A DNA stretch of 64,000 bases from Pigmentiphaga kullae. Lineage in GTDB: Bacteria > Pseudomonadota > Gammaproteobacteria > Burkholderiales > Burkholderiaceae_B. The notes under the pieces are model-generated. The model did no database searches and was not told the origin of the DNA. It worked only from the letters and a program-made list of their open reading frames with translations. The stretch covers positions 682,001-746,000 of the forward strand of contig NZ_SGXC01000003.1 in NCBI RefSeq assembly GCF_004216695.1, in the 5' to 3' direction. Made by a program: the position numbers and the translations under genes. Shown here piece after piece: positions 7,397 to 15,520 of this stretch; position 1 is the stretch's first letter; the number at the start of each line of letters is the position of its first letter.

Positions 7397-7900
7397 TCAG
7401 GCGTGCCGGTTGGCTGCCCGGGTACGGGCGGCCTTCTTGGCGGCTGCCGAGCGTCCGGCCGCGCCCTTGGTGCGAGCCGCCTTCCTGGCCGCGGCCGACC
7501 TGTCCGCCGCGCTGCGGCGCTTGGCCGCCGTCTTGGCATGAGCGGCCAGGGCGCTTTTCGACGCTCCCGACTTGCCTTCCCGTTTCAGCGCGGTCTTGGT
7601 CGCGCGTGAGCGCGTGGCGGATTTCTTGTGCGGGGCCTCGTCGCCCTTGCGCACGTCCTGTTCGGCCTTGGCCCGGGTCTTCGCGCTGGCGCGGCCCGGT
7701 TTGGGGGCGGGCAGGTCCACGCCGGAGCGGCGGGCTTCCGACAGGCCGATGGCGATGGCCTGCTTGGTCGAGCGGACGCCGTGCCGGCCTTCGCGCACGT
7801 GGTGGATCTGTTCCTTGACGAATTCGCCGGCCTGGGTCGATGCGGACTTGCCCTGGCGCTTGTCCTGCTTCGCTTTTTCGATGGTCTTGCGTTCCGGCAT
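7397..7900 (-). CDS. DUF6496 protein with Lys/Ala-rich histone H1-like tail
   Basis: A 167-aa basic protein. The N-terminal part (PERKTIEKAKQDKRQGKSAS, then EFVKEQIHHVREGRHGVRSTKQAIAIGLSEARRSGV) matches the DUF6496 pattern. From about residue 65 on it is Lys/Ala/Arg/Ser-rich with AAKK and AARK repeats like eukaryotic H1 tails and the bacterial H1-like proteins. It may bind DNA non-specifically; that is inference from composition. Confidence 0.8.
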   Translation of the reverse strand: MPERKTIEKAKQDKRQGKSASTQAGEFVKEQIHHVREGRHGVRSTKQAIAIGLSEARRSGVDLPAPKPGRASAKTRAKAEQDVRKGDEAPHKKSATRSRATKTALKREGKSGASKSALAAHAKTAAKRRSAADRSAAARKAARTKGAAGRSAAAKKAARTRAANRHA

Positions 7901-7955
7901 GATGGCTCTCCTTGCGGAAAGCCTGGGTGCAGCAACCCCCGTGCCTACGGCGCGC

Positions 7956-8426
7956 CTAGCTGGCGCGTCCGGACGCCCCGGTCAGCACGCAGTCGGCCAC
8001 GGTGGGCATGCCGTCCTGCAGCGTGGCGCGCTCGCATTCCAGGTAGACCTTGAAGCCGCGCGGCAGCGTATCCAGCGCCACTTGCTCCGGGCAGTCGCGC
8101 CCGCCGTCGCAGGCGGGGTCGGACTTCAGCCAGACCCGCACCGGATGGGCCGGATCGGCCGCCTTCAGATCGAGTTGCAGTTCGCCGGCACCGACGATGT
8201 GGACCTTCTGCAGGCGTCCCGTCACGATGAAGGGGCCCTGGCGGTATTTTTCCAGCGCGCGCGGGTCGCGGGCGGTGAAGTCGACGTAGACCAGTTCGGC
8301 GTCGTAGCGGGGCGGGCCGTCGGCCGAGGCCGCCGGCGCGGCGGCAGGGAGGGAGTCCGGAGGGGATTTCGAGCAGGCGTACAGGGAGACCAGCGCAAGG
8401 ACGAGAAGCGGCAAGCGGCGATACAT
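7956..8426 (-). CDS. putative lipoprotein, 156 aa
   Basis: The N-terminal signal MYRRLPLLVLALVSLYAC ends in a lipobox (LYAC, Cys18), followed by a Ser/Pro/Ala linker. The mature part is a probable beta domain (YVDFTARDPRALEKYRQGPFIVTGRL) with four more Cys (DPACDGGRDCPE, YLECER, VADCVL) that could form two disulfides in the periplasm. Function unknown. A second lipoprotein gene lies upstream on the same strand. Confidence 0.72.
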   Translation of the reverse strand: MYRRLPLLVLALVSLYACSKSPPDSLPAAAPAASADGPPRYDAELVYVDFTARDPRALEKYRQGPFIVTGRLQKVHIVGAGELQLDLKAADPAHPVRVWLKSDPACDGGRDCPEQVALDTLPRGFKVYLECERATLQDGMPTVADCVLTGASGRAS

Positions 8427-8490
8427 GGGATGTCCTGTGGGCGGGAAACGCGGCGTTTCCCGGAAGGCGCTCGTCCGCGTCGGGACGGCC

Positions 8491-8931
8491 TCAGGGGGTA
8501 GTGTAAACGGTCGCGCGGGCCGCCGGCTTGCCGGGCGGGTTGGCCATGGACGTGCCGGTGGGCGCGGCGTTGGTACGGGCGCGGCCGGCGGGCAGCACCG
8601 GCGCGACCTCCGGGCGGACTTCCGTCAGGCTGTTCTGCAGCATGTAGTCGTTCATTTCCTTCCAGCCGGTGAAGATGGCGGCCTTGGACATGTGCGGATT
8701 GAACGTGTAGCAATCTTCCAACGCCCGGCCCGCCTGGCGGCAGGCGCTGCCGATGGCGCGCCCTTCGGAATCCTTCCTGGCCTCGATCTGCGAGACGGGT
8801 TGCAGCCCCAGGTAGTCGCAGCCGGCCGCCGCCAGCAGGGCGCATGCGGCCAGCAGGCGGCATCCCGCGCGCAGCGTGCGGCGGGCCGGCGGGATGGCGG
8901 AAGAACGGAGAAGAAGGGTTCGCGGGCTCAT
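8491..8931 (-). CDS. putative lipoprotein, 146 aa
   Basis: The signal region (RAGCRLLAACALLAAAGC) ends in a lipobox Cys at about residue 38, preceded by a basic leader. The mature part has helical stretches (IEARKDSEGRAIGSACRQAGRALEDCYTFNP) and a Pro/Ala-rich tail. Start 8931 is chosen because longer frames up to 9144 run antisense into the GGDEF gene. It precedes the other lipoprotein gene by 64 nt, so the two may be co-transcribed. Function unknown. Confidence 0.7.
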   Translation of the reverse strand: MSPRTLLLRSSAIPPARRTLRAGCRLLAACALLAAAGCDYLGLQPVSQIEARKDSEGRAIGSACRQAGRALEDCYTFNPHMSKAAIFTGWKEMNDYMLQNSLTEVRPEVAPVLPAGRARTNAAPTGTSMANPPGKPAARATVYTTP

Positions 8932-9008
8932 GAACACCTTATCGGACGCGGGCCTGCGGAACTGTAGGGCGAACTCAATTTGCCCGCGGCGCTGCCGATA
9001 AACGGGGC

Positions 9009-10001
9009 ATGACCGGCCATATCCCCTCCCATCTCCCCCCCGACGGCGCGCCCGGCGACCTGAGCGCCGAGGACCTGGACGCCCTGGCCCGCTCGCCGCT
9101 GTTCGCCGGCTGCACGGCCGAGCAGCGCGGCCTGGTCCGGGCATTCGCCTTCGCCACCCATCTGGCCCATGGCGCGATCCTGCTGCAGCCGGGCGAGCCC
9201 AATCACCATGTCTATGTGCTGGTCGAGGGGCAACTGGCCGCTTTCCTCGACGCCGACCTGCAGAAGCGGGTGGCGCGCTTCGTGCCCGGCGACAGCCTGG
9301 GCGAGCATGCGCTGGTCGGGCCCGAGGGCGGCACCGTGTACGTGGCCGTGCAATGGCCCGCGCGGCTGGTGGCGCTGGAGGCGACGCGGCTGCGCGCGGT
9401 GATGGAGACCGTGCCGCGCATCGCGCTGAACGCGCTGGACATGCTCAGCGCCAGGCTGCGGGCCGCCAACCTGCGCCACGATCCGCGCGAGACAGCCGCC
9501 GGCATCGACTTCATGGCCAGCCACGATGCCGTCACGGGACTGTACAACCGCCGGTGGATGGCCACGGCCTATCCCGCCGAGATGGCGCGCGCCGGGCAGG
9601 GCGGAGAATCGCTGTGCCTGGCGCTGATCGACATCGACCGTTTCGACCGCCTGAATCAGGCGTTGGGCCGCGCCGCGGGCGATGCTATCCTGCGCCAGTT
9701 GGCCGATCTGACAAGGAATCTGCTGCCGTCGCTCGACATGCTGGCGCGGGTGGGCGGCGATCGCTTCGCCGCGCTCGTTCCGGCTTCGCTGGCGGAGACG
9801 GTCGCCATGTGCGAACGCCTGCGCCTGCACGTCGGCGGACGCCAGTTCGCGCTGCGGGGCAGCCTGGGCACGCAGATCACCTTGTCGGCCGGCGTGGTCC
9901 AGGCACAAGGGGATTTTGACGCGACGCTTTCCAGGGCGCAGGCGGCCCTGGCGCGCGCCAAGGAACGGGGCCGCAACACGGTCGAACCTCCGCCGGGCTG
10001 A
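9009..10001 (+). CDS. cyclic-nucleotide-binding domain + degenerate GGDEF protein
   Basis: A 330-aa cytoplasmic signalling protein. Residues about 25-140 form a cNMP-binding/CRP-like beta barrel (SPLFAGCTAEQRGLV, PGDSLGEHALVGP). Residues about 165-325 form a GGDEF domain (HDAVTGLYNRRW, LIDIDRFDRLNQALGRAAGDAIL). The signature is GGDRF (residues 249-253) instead of GG[D/E]EF. The missing Glu coordinates metal in active cyclases, so it is probably not an active diguanylate cyclase. No RxxD inhibitory site precedes it. It may bind GTP or act through protein contacts. Confidence 0.88.
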   Translation: MTGHIPSHLPPDGAPGDLSAEDLDALARSPLFAGCTAEQRGLVRAFAFATHLAHGAILLQPGEPNHHVYVLVEGQLAAFLDADLQKRVARFVPGDSLGEHALVGPEGGTVYVAVQWPARLVALEATRLRAVMETVPRIALNALDMLSARLRAANLRHDPRETAAGIDFMASHDAVTGLYNRRWMATAYPAEMARAGQGGESLCLALIDIDRFDRLNQALGRAAGDAILRQLADLTRNLLPSLDMLARVGGDRFAALVPASLAETVAMCERLRLHVGGRQFALRGSLGTQITLSAGVVQAQGDFDATLSRAQAALARAKERGRNTVEPPPG

Positions 10002-10042
10002 AGCGTTTCTTCGTCAACCGCCGTGCCCCCAAGGAGGGTTCC

Positions 10043-10918
10043 ATGGATAGCCCGGGTACCGAATTCGACAGTCTCCTGCCGCCCCTCAGCCTGAACCGGC
10101 GCGGCTTTCTTACCACCACGCTGGCCGGCGGCTTCACGCTGGCCGCGGGGCCTGTCATGGCCCAGACGGTGGTCCGCACCGACACGAACGGCCTGGTCGC
10201 GGGCGAGGTCAGGATACCCGTGCGCGACGGCGAGATCCCCGCCTACCGGGCGGCGCCGGCCGGCAGGAAGAACGCGCCGGTGGTGCTGGTGGTGCAGGAA
10301 ATCTTCGGTGTGCACGAATACATCCGCGACGTCTGCCGCCGCTGGGCCAAGGCCGGCTACCTGGCGGTCGCGCCCGAGCTGTACGCGCGCCAGGGCGATC
10401 CGTCCAAGTACACCGAGATCGCCAAGCTGGCCGCCGAAGTGGTCAGCAAGGTGCCCGACGACCAGGTCCTGGCCGATCTCGACGCCACCGCGCGCTGGGC
10501 CGCGGCCCATGGCGGCAGCCGTTCGCGGGTGGGCGTGACCGGCTTCTGCTGGGGCGGGCGCATCGTCTGGCTGTATGCGGCCCACAACCCCGCGGTCAAG
10601 GCCGGCGTGGCCTGGTACGGGAAGCTGGTCGGCGATCCCACGGCCTTGCAGCCGCTCAACCCCGTCGACGTGGCCGCGCAGGTGAAGGCGCCGGTGCTGG
10701 GGCTTTATGGCGGCCAGGATGCGGGCATTCCGCTGACGTCCATCAATGCGATGAAGGACGCCCTGGCCAAGGGCGGTCCGGCTGCCCGCGAGTCGAGCTT
10801 CGTGCTGTTCCGCGATGCGCCCCACGGATTCCACGCAGACTACCGGCCAAGCTATCGCGAAGCCGATGCGAAGGAAGGCTGGCGGCTGGCCCGGGACTGG
10901 TTCGCGCGGCATCTGTGA
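10043..10918 (+). CDS. Tat-exported dienelactone hydrolase family protein
   Basis: A 291-aa alpha/beta hydrolase. An N-terminal twin-arginine signal (NRRGFLTTTLAGGFTLAAGPVMAQ, about residues 18-41) points to export to the periplasm. The catalytic set of the family is present: Cys in GFCWGG, Asp in GGQDAG and His in PHGFHADYR. AAGGAGGG precedes the ATG. The stop codon overlaps the GTG start of the following PIN gene, so the two are translationally coupled. Substrate unknown; cytoplasmic homologues open dienelactones in chlorocatechol breakdown. Confidence 0.88.
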   Translation: MDSPGTEFDSLLPPLSLNRRGFLTTTLAGGFTLAAGPVMAQTVVRTDTNGLVAGEVRIPVRDGEIPAYRAAPAGRKNAPVVLVVQEIFGVHEYIRDVCRRWAKAGYLAVAPELYARQGDPSKYTEIAKLAAEVVSKVPDDQVLADLDATARWAAAHGGSRSRVGVTGFCWGGRIVWLYAAHNPAVKAGVAWYGKLVGDPTALQPLNPVDVAAQVKAPVLGLYGGQDAGIPLTSINAMKDALAKGGPAARESSFVLFRDAPHGFHADYRPSYREADAKEGWRLARDWFARHL

Positions 10919-11541
10919 GCGCGGTTCCCCCGATATCCCGGCCGGCGGCGGACCACCCGCCGCTGTGGCTGGTCCTGGATGCCTGCGTGCTGATGTCCAG
11001 CATCCTGCGACCGCTGTTTCTGGATCTGGCCCAGTCCGGCTGGTTCCGGCCGGTCTGGAGCGAGCGCATCGGGGTGGAATGGCGGCGCAACGCGGCCCGC
11101 ATCTGGGAGGTCGCGCCGGCGCTGCTGGAGGCGGAGTGGGCGGCCATGGGCCGCCGCTTCCCCGAGGCCGACGCCGGCGATGTCTCCGCCTACGAAGTGG
11201 GCCTGCACTACAGCGATCCCAAGGACAGGCACGTGGTCGCCGCGGGGCTGGCCAGCCGTGCCCGCAGCGCCTCGGCGGTGCGTCCCGAGGTGTGCGTGCT
11301 GACCTGGAACCTGAAGGATTTCAACCGTTCGGAGCTGCGCCGCCTGGACGTGTCCGTGCGGGATCCGGACCGGCAACTGGCGGCCTGGGTGGACCAGGAC
11401 CGGCCCGGTCTCGTGGCCGCGCTGCGGCGCCTGCCGGACTATGCCCGGATCCTGGGCCGCGAGGAATCGCCGGCGGCCATTCTGAAGCGCGAACGCCTGT
11501 TCCGCACGGCGCGGCTGCTGGCCGGCGACATCGATTCGTAA
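10915..11541 (+). CDS. PIN-domain protein (putative ribonuclease)
   Basis: A 208-aa protein with a PIN-like fold: LVLDACVLMSS (acidic D22), HYSDPKDRHVVAAGLA and TWNLKDFN carry the conserved acidic residues of the metal-dependent nuclease site. GTG start at 10915 overlaps the TGA of the hydrolase gene (GTGA). No antitoxin gene is next to it, unlike VapC-type toxins, and it is longer than VapC. Role unknown; coupling to an exported hydrolase is odd. Confidence 0.75.
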   Translation: MSAVPPISRPAADHPPLWLVLDACVLMSSILRPLFLDLAQSGWFRPVWSERIGVEWRRNAARIWEVAPALLEAEWAAMGRRFPEADAGDVSAYEVGLHYSDPKDRHVVAAGLASRARSASAVRPEVCVLTWNLKDFNRSELRRLDVSVRDPDRQLAAWVDQDRPGLVAALRRLPDYARILGREESPAAILKRERLFRTARLLAGDIDS

Positions 11542-11548
11542 AACTCCG

Positions 11549-11565
11549 GAAGTTACGTATACTTC
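11549..11565. promoter_or_regulatory. inverted repeat at the ZIP gene promoter
   Basis: GAAGT-N7-ACTTC with a TACGTAT core, overlapping a TATACT -10-like hexamer (11558-11563), 32 nt upstream of the ZIP start. It is placed where a metal-responsive repressor could block transcription. No regulator assigned. Confidence 0.3.
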
Positions 11566-11596
11566 TGTTTCTGCAACTGAGTTTCACGAGCATCCC

Positions 11597-12454
11597 GTGA
11601 CCTTAACTTACATCCTGCTCGCCACGCTGGCGAGCGGAGTTCTGTCGGTGGTCGTTGCCGGCTGGCTGGCCTTCCGGTATTTCGCCCGCTTTCTTCACCA
11701 GATGATCAGCTTTTCGGTCGGGGTCATGCTGTCGGTGGCGCTGCTCCATACGCTGCCCGAGGCGTTCGATTCCGAGGCCGACACGCGCGTGCTGTTCGCG
11801 CTGCTGCTGGCGGGCCTGCTGGGATTCTTCATGCTCGAGAAGCTGGCGATCCTGCGCCACAACCATCACCACGAGCACGACGGCCACGGGCATCCCCCGG
11901 GGCACGACGCCCACGAGGCGGGGCGCGGCGGGCTGGCCGTGCTGGTGGGGGACGGGCTGCACAATTTCTGCGACGGCATCGTCATCGCCGCCGCTTTCCT
12001 GGCCGACCCCATGCTGGGCCTGCTGACCACGCTGACCATCGCCGCGCACGAGATTCCGCAGGAACTGGGCGATTTCATCGTCTTGGTCAACGCCGGCTTC
12101 ACCCGCAAGAAGGCCCTGCTGTTCAATGTGCTGTCCAGCATGACGGCCATCGCCGGCGGCCTGGTGGGATATTACCTGCTGGCCGGTTCCAGGCAGTGGG
12201 TGCCGTACGTGCTGACCCTGGCGGCCAGCAGTTTCCTGTACATCGCGGTGGCGGACCTGATGCCGCAGATGCAGCGCCGCACCACGGTGCGCGAGAGCCT
12301 GCCGCAATTCGTGCTGATCGCGGCCGGCGTGCTGGCGATCTATGCCGTCAATTCCGTGTTCCATCGCCATGCCCATGGACCGGCGAACGGACATGCGGTC
12401 GAGGCGGTCATTTCCTCCGACCCCGCTTCCCCGCCTTCTGCGTCCACGCGCTGA
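11597..12454 (+). CDS. ZIP family metal transporter
   Basis: A 285-aa inner-membrane transporter of divalent metal (zinc or related). About eight transmembrane segments are visible. The cytoplasmic loop after TM3 is His-rich (HNHHHEHDGHGHPPGHD, about residues 87-105). Metal-site motifs are in TM4-5: GLHNFCDGIVIAAAF and AAHEIPQELGDF. GTG start at 11597. Convergent with the Na/Pi cotransporter gene. An inverted repeat overlaps its likely promoter. Confidence 0.88.
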   Translation: MTLTYILLATLASGVLSVVVAGWLAFRYFARFLHQMISFSVGVMLSVALLHTLPEAFDSEADTRVLFALLLAGLLGFFMLEKLAILRHNHHHEHDGHGHPPGHDAHEAGRGGLAVLVGDGLHNFCDGIVIAAAFLADPMLGLLTTLTIAAHEIPQELGDFIVLVNAGFTRKKALLFNVLSSMTAIAGGLVGYYLLAGSRQWVPYVLTLAASSFLYIAVADLMPQMQRRTTVRESLPQFVLIAAGVLAIYAVNSVFHRHAHGPANGHAVEAVISSDPASPPSASTR

Positions 12455-12457
12455 GCG

Positions 12458-14140
12458 TCATTCCGGCGTGCCGGCGGCCTTCGGGGCGCCGGCCGCGATC
12501 GGGGGCGTGCCGCCGGGCGCGCTCAGCACCTCCGGCGCGGCATAGGCGGCCGACGCCACCAGATGGCTGTTGATGCGGCGCAGGTCGCGCAGGACGTCCA
12601 GGTGCAGGGCGCTGGTTTCCGTGGTGTCGATCCGGCCGCTGCGCAGGCGTTCGAAATGGGTCTGCGTGGCCTGGCCTTCCATGCCGCGGAAGGTTTCCTT
12701 CTCGGCCGCCAGCAGCCGCGCGGCGCGGGCGTCGGCCGTCACGAACAGCGAGGCGGCCAGGCGCAGGTTCGCTTCCAGCCGCCCGTGCATGTCGTCCAGT
12801 TCGCGCCGCCCCTCGGGCGAGAAGGCGAGCCCCCGCTTGGTCAGCTTGCCGATGTCGTTCAGCAGGTTCTTGTCGACGACGTCGCCCGCATGTTCCAGAT
12901 TGGTGATGAAGGTCAGGATCTCGTCGGCCCGGCGCCGGTCTTCGCGCGTCATCTCGTCGGCGTCCAGGCCCGCGACGTAGGTCTTGATCGCGCCGTTCAG
13001 GCGGTCGAGCACGTCGTCCAGGCGCCGAGCTTCCGCGATGCGCTTGCGATCGCCGGTGGCGAGCGCCTGGCGCGAGTGATGCAGCATGGTCTGCAGGGTG
13101 TCCGCCATGCGCAGCGACTCCCGCGCCGCGTTGCCGAGCGCGACCACGGGCAGGTCGCGCGCGGCGCTGTCCAGGTACAGGGGCTGTCCCGGGTCGGCGG
13201 CGGGGTTGGCCGGCAGCCAGCGGCGCAGCAGCGCCGCGTAGGGCGTCAGCAGCGGCAGGAAGAGGGCCGCCAGCGCCAGGTTGAAGACCGTGTGGAAGTT
13301 GGCCACGGCGCGCGCGTTGTCGCCCGCCAACTGCGTCATCCAGGGATGGATGTGATGCAGCAGGGCCAGTCCGATCAGCACCCCCACCACGCGGTTCAGC
13401 AGGTTGCCCAGGGGCAGCCGGCGGGCCTGCGGGTCGTCCTTGGCGGAGCCTTCCAGCAGCGGGTTGATCGCCGTCCCCAGGTTGGCGCCCAGCACCAGCG
13501 CGAAGGCGACGTCGACGGGCAGCAGCCCCTGGGCCGAGAAGGACATGACCAGGACCACGATCGCCACGCTGGAGTGCGCGGCCCAGGCCAGCACGGCGGC
13601 CAGCAGGATCGCCAGCCCGGGCTGGCCCGACAGGGCCTCCAGCGCCGAGCGCAGGGCGGGCAGGTCGCGGTAGGGCTCGAGCTGCGCGAGCAGCAGGTGC
13701 AACGACAGCAGCAGCAGGCCCAGGCCGATGAAGACCCGTCCCAGGTCGCGTACGTGGGTGGCGTTGCCGCGGCGGAACATGGCCACGCCGACCAGCACCA
13801 GGATGGGCGCGATGCGGGAGATGTCGAACGACAGCACCTGGACGATGAGCGTGGTGCCGACGTTGGCGCCCAGCATGGCGGCCAGCGCGGGCACCAGGCC
13901 CACCAGGCCGTTGGCGGCGAAGCCCGCCACGATCAGGCCGGTGGCCGTGCTGCTTTGCAGGATGGCGGTTACGCCCAGGCCGGCGAAGAATGCATACACG
14001 CGATTGCCCAGCGCCACGCCCAGGGTGGTGCGCAGGCGCGGACCGAAGGCCCGCTGGATGCCGGTCTGCACCATGTGCACCCCCCACAGCAGCAGGGCGA
14101 CGAAACCGGCGATATCGAAGAGCGTGAGATAGGCGTTCAT
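12458..14140 (-). CDS. Na/Pi cotransporter family protein with PhoU-like C-terminus
   Basis: A 560-aa inner-membrane protein. Residues 1-310 carry the two-repeat Na/Pi cotransporter fold with the QSSTATG motif and a second half containing AHSSVAIVVLVMS. Residues about 340-540 form a soluble helical PhoU-like domain (LRMADTLQTMLHHSRQAL, LTFITNLEHAGDVVDKNL). It likely takes up phosphate with sodium. Its ATG is 5 nt after the stop of the patatin gene, so both are one operon. Ala/Pro-rich tail. Confidence 0.9.
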   Translation of the reverse strand: MNAYLTLFDIAGFVALLLWGVHMVQTGIQRAFGPRLRTTLGVALGNRVYAFFAGLGVTAILQSSTATGLIVAGFAANGLVGLVPALAAMLGANVGTTLIVQVLSFDISRIAPILVLVGVAMFRRGNATHVRDLGRVFIGLGLLLLSLHLLLAQLEPYRDLPALRSALEALSGQPGLAILLAAVLAWAAHSSVAIVVLVMSFSAQGLLPVDVAFALVLGANLGTAINPLLEGSAKDDPQARRLPLGNLLNRVVGVLIGLALLHHIHPWMTQLAGDNARAVANFHTVFNLALAALFLPLLTPYAALLRRWLPANPAADPGQPLYLDSAARDLPVVALGNAARESLRMADTLQTMLHHSRQALATGDRKRIAEARRLDDVLDRLNGAIKTYVAGLDADEMTREDRRRADEILTFITNLEHAGDVVDKNLLNDIGKLTKRGLAFSPEGRRELDDMHGRLEANLRLAASLFVTADARAARLLAAEKETFRGMEGQATQTHFERLRSGRIDTTETSALHLDVLRDLRRINSHLVASAAYAAPEVLSAPGGTPPIAAGAPKAAGTPE

Positions 14141-14145
14141 GACGT

Positions 14146-15315
14146 TCAGCGGCCGTCCGGGGGCCGGTGCACGTCGTGCGTGACGAACGGATGTTCGGCG
14201 CTGGGTACCTCGAGCCAGGACGGGTGTTCAAGTGTACGCCGTATGTCGGCCAGGCCTCCGCTCCAGCGTTCTTCCATGCCCAGTCGGCCGAACTGGTAAT
14301 CCTTGTAGGGCGCCTCGCATTTCCCGCCGCGGTAGATCAGGTGCAGCACGTTGATGCGCCGGTCGCTGGCCAGCTCGCGCGCCCGCTTCATCCACGGTTC
14401 GCGGCCGTGCCCGGCCGGCATGTGCTTGAGCAGCTCGCGCAGCAGGCCGCGATACTCCTGCACCTCGCGCATGTAGTCGGTCACCAGGCGCGTGCGGCTG
14501 GAATACTGGATGTCCTTCTGGCGGATGGGCACTTCGCTCAGGTTGCCGGGCAACTGGCCGTGCGCGCTCCACAGGTCGACCTGGAAGACCAGCGAGTAGC
14601 GGCGCGGACTCGATTGCAGGATCTGGTAGAGCGGCGTGTTCGAGACGACGCCGCCGTCCCAGTAGTATTCGCCGTCGATCTCGACCGGCGCGAAGCCGGG
14701 CGGCAAGGCGGCCGAGGCCATGATGTGGTCCGCCGTCAGCACCCGGGCGGTGTTGTCGAAATAGGCGAAGTTGCCGGTGCGGACGTTGACGGCGCCCACC
14801 GAGATGCGGGTCCCGCCGTTGTTGAGCCGGTCGAAGTCGACGAACTCCTCCAGCGTGCGCTTGAGCGGCGCGCTGTCGTAGACGCTGGCGGTGCCGGGGT
14901 CGTGCTGCATGGGCCATGACGGCACCTGCCTGGGTACGAAGAAGCCGTTCTGTCCTTCCAGCACCGCGCGCCAGGCCTCCCAGGCGCTGAGCGCGGCGCC
15001 GGCCGGACCGGGAAGATGGGCCAGCGCATCGCGCAGCGCGTCGACCGGCGTGGGCGGCAAGAGCGGCGGACGGCAGATGTGGTCCCAGAACCGCTGCAAT
15101 TGTTCGACCCGGCGCTCGGGCGGATTGCCGGCGATGACGGCGGCGTTGATCGCGCCGATCGAAATGCCGGCGATCCAGTCCGGATGCAGCCCGGCCTCGG
15201 CCAGGCCTTCATAGACGCCGCCCTGGTAGGAGCCCAGCGCGCCGCCGCCCTGCAGGACGAGCGCGACGGTGTCGTAGCCGAGTTCGCCGCGCCGCGATTG
15301 GATGGAACGAGTCAT
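14146..15315 (-). CDS. patatin-like phospholipase family protein
   Basis: A 389-aa lipid acyl hydrolase. It has the oxyanion glycine motif GGGALGSYQGG (near residue 23), the nucleophile motif GISIG (Ser about residue 50), and the Asp of the Ser-Asp dyad in WDGGVVSN. No signal peptide. Start 15315 gives MTRSIQSRRGEL; a 16-residue extension runs into the upstream repeat and is rejected. First gene of the operon with the Na/Pi cotransporter. Confidence 0.9.
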   Translation of the reverse strand: MTRSIQSRRGELGYDTVALVLQGGGALGSYQGGVYEGLAEAGLHPDWIAGISIGAINAAVIAGNPPERRVEQLQRFWDHICRPPLLPPTPVDALRDALAHLPGPAGAALSAWEAWRAVLEGQNGFFVPRQVPSWPMQHDPGTASVYDSAPLKRTLEEFVDFDRLNNGGTRISVGAVNVRTGNFAYFDNTARVLTADHIMASAALPPGFAPVEIDGEYYWDGGVVSNTPLYQILQSSPRRYSLVFQVDLWSAHGQLPGNLSEVPIRQKDIQYSSRTRLVTDYMREVQEYRGLLRELLKHMPAGHGREPWMKRARELASDRRINVLHLIYRGGKCEAPYKDYQFGRLGMEERWSGGLADIRRTLEHPSWLEVPSAEHPFVTHDVHRPPDGR

Positions 15316-15360
15316 TTCAGTCACCCATGGCGCACGTAGCGGATGTCTCCGGACCCAGGG

Positions 15361-15511
15361 CACCGCGGATCCGGCTCCGCCGGTCCGCCAGTGCCGCCCG
15401 ACGGGGTCCGGCGCCGGGCCGTCCCAAGGCGGGCCCCGGCTCCCTCGGGGGGCTGCCGCGCAGCGGCTGGGGGCTCACCATGCTGGGCGCGCGTAAGCGC
15501 GTAGGGGGGGG
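15361..15511 (-). repeat. 3'-end-associated dispersed repeat, copy A
   Basis: Read on the minus strand it begins with a C run and CTACGCGCTTACGCGCG 9 nt after the stop of the 3-hydroxybutyrate dehydrogenase gene. It ends with the module GGCGGACCGG...CCGGATCCGCGG. It shares these ends with copies B, C and D; the middle is divergent. Confidence 0.75.
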
Positions 15512-15520
15512 CTCCCATCT

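Noticed and set aside
10915-11541. VapC-type toxin of a toxin-antitoxin pair
   Set aside because: No small antitoxin gene precedes it, and it is much longer than VapC toxins; the upstream partner is a hydrolase.
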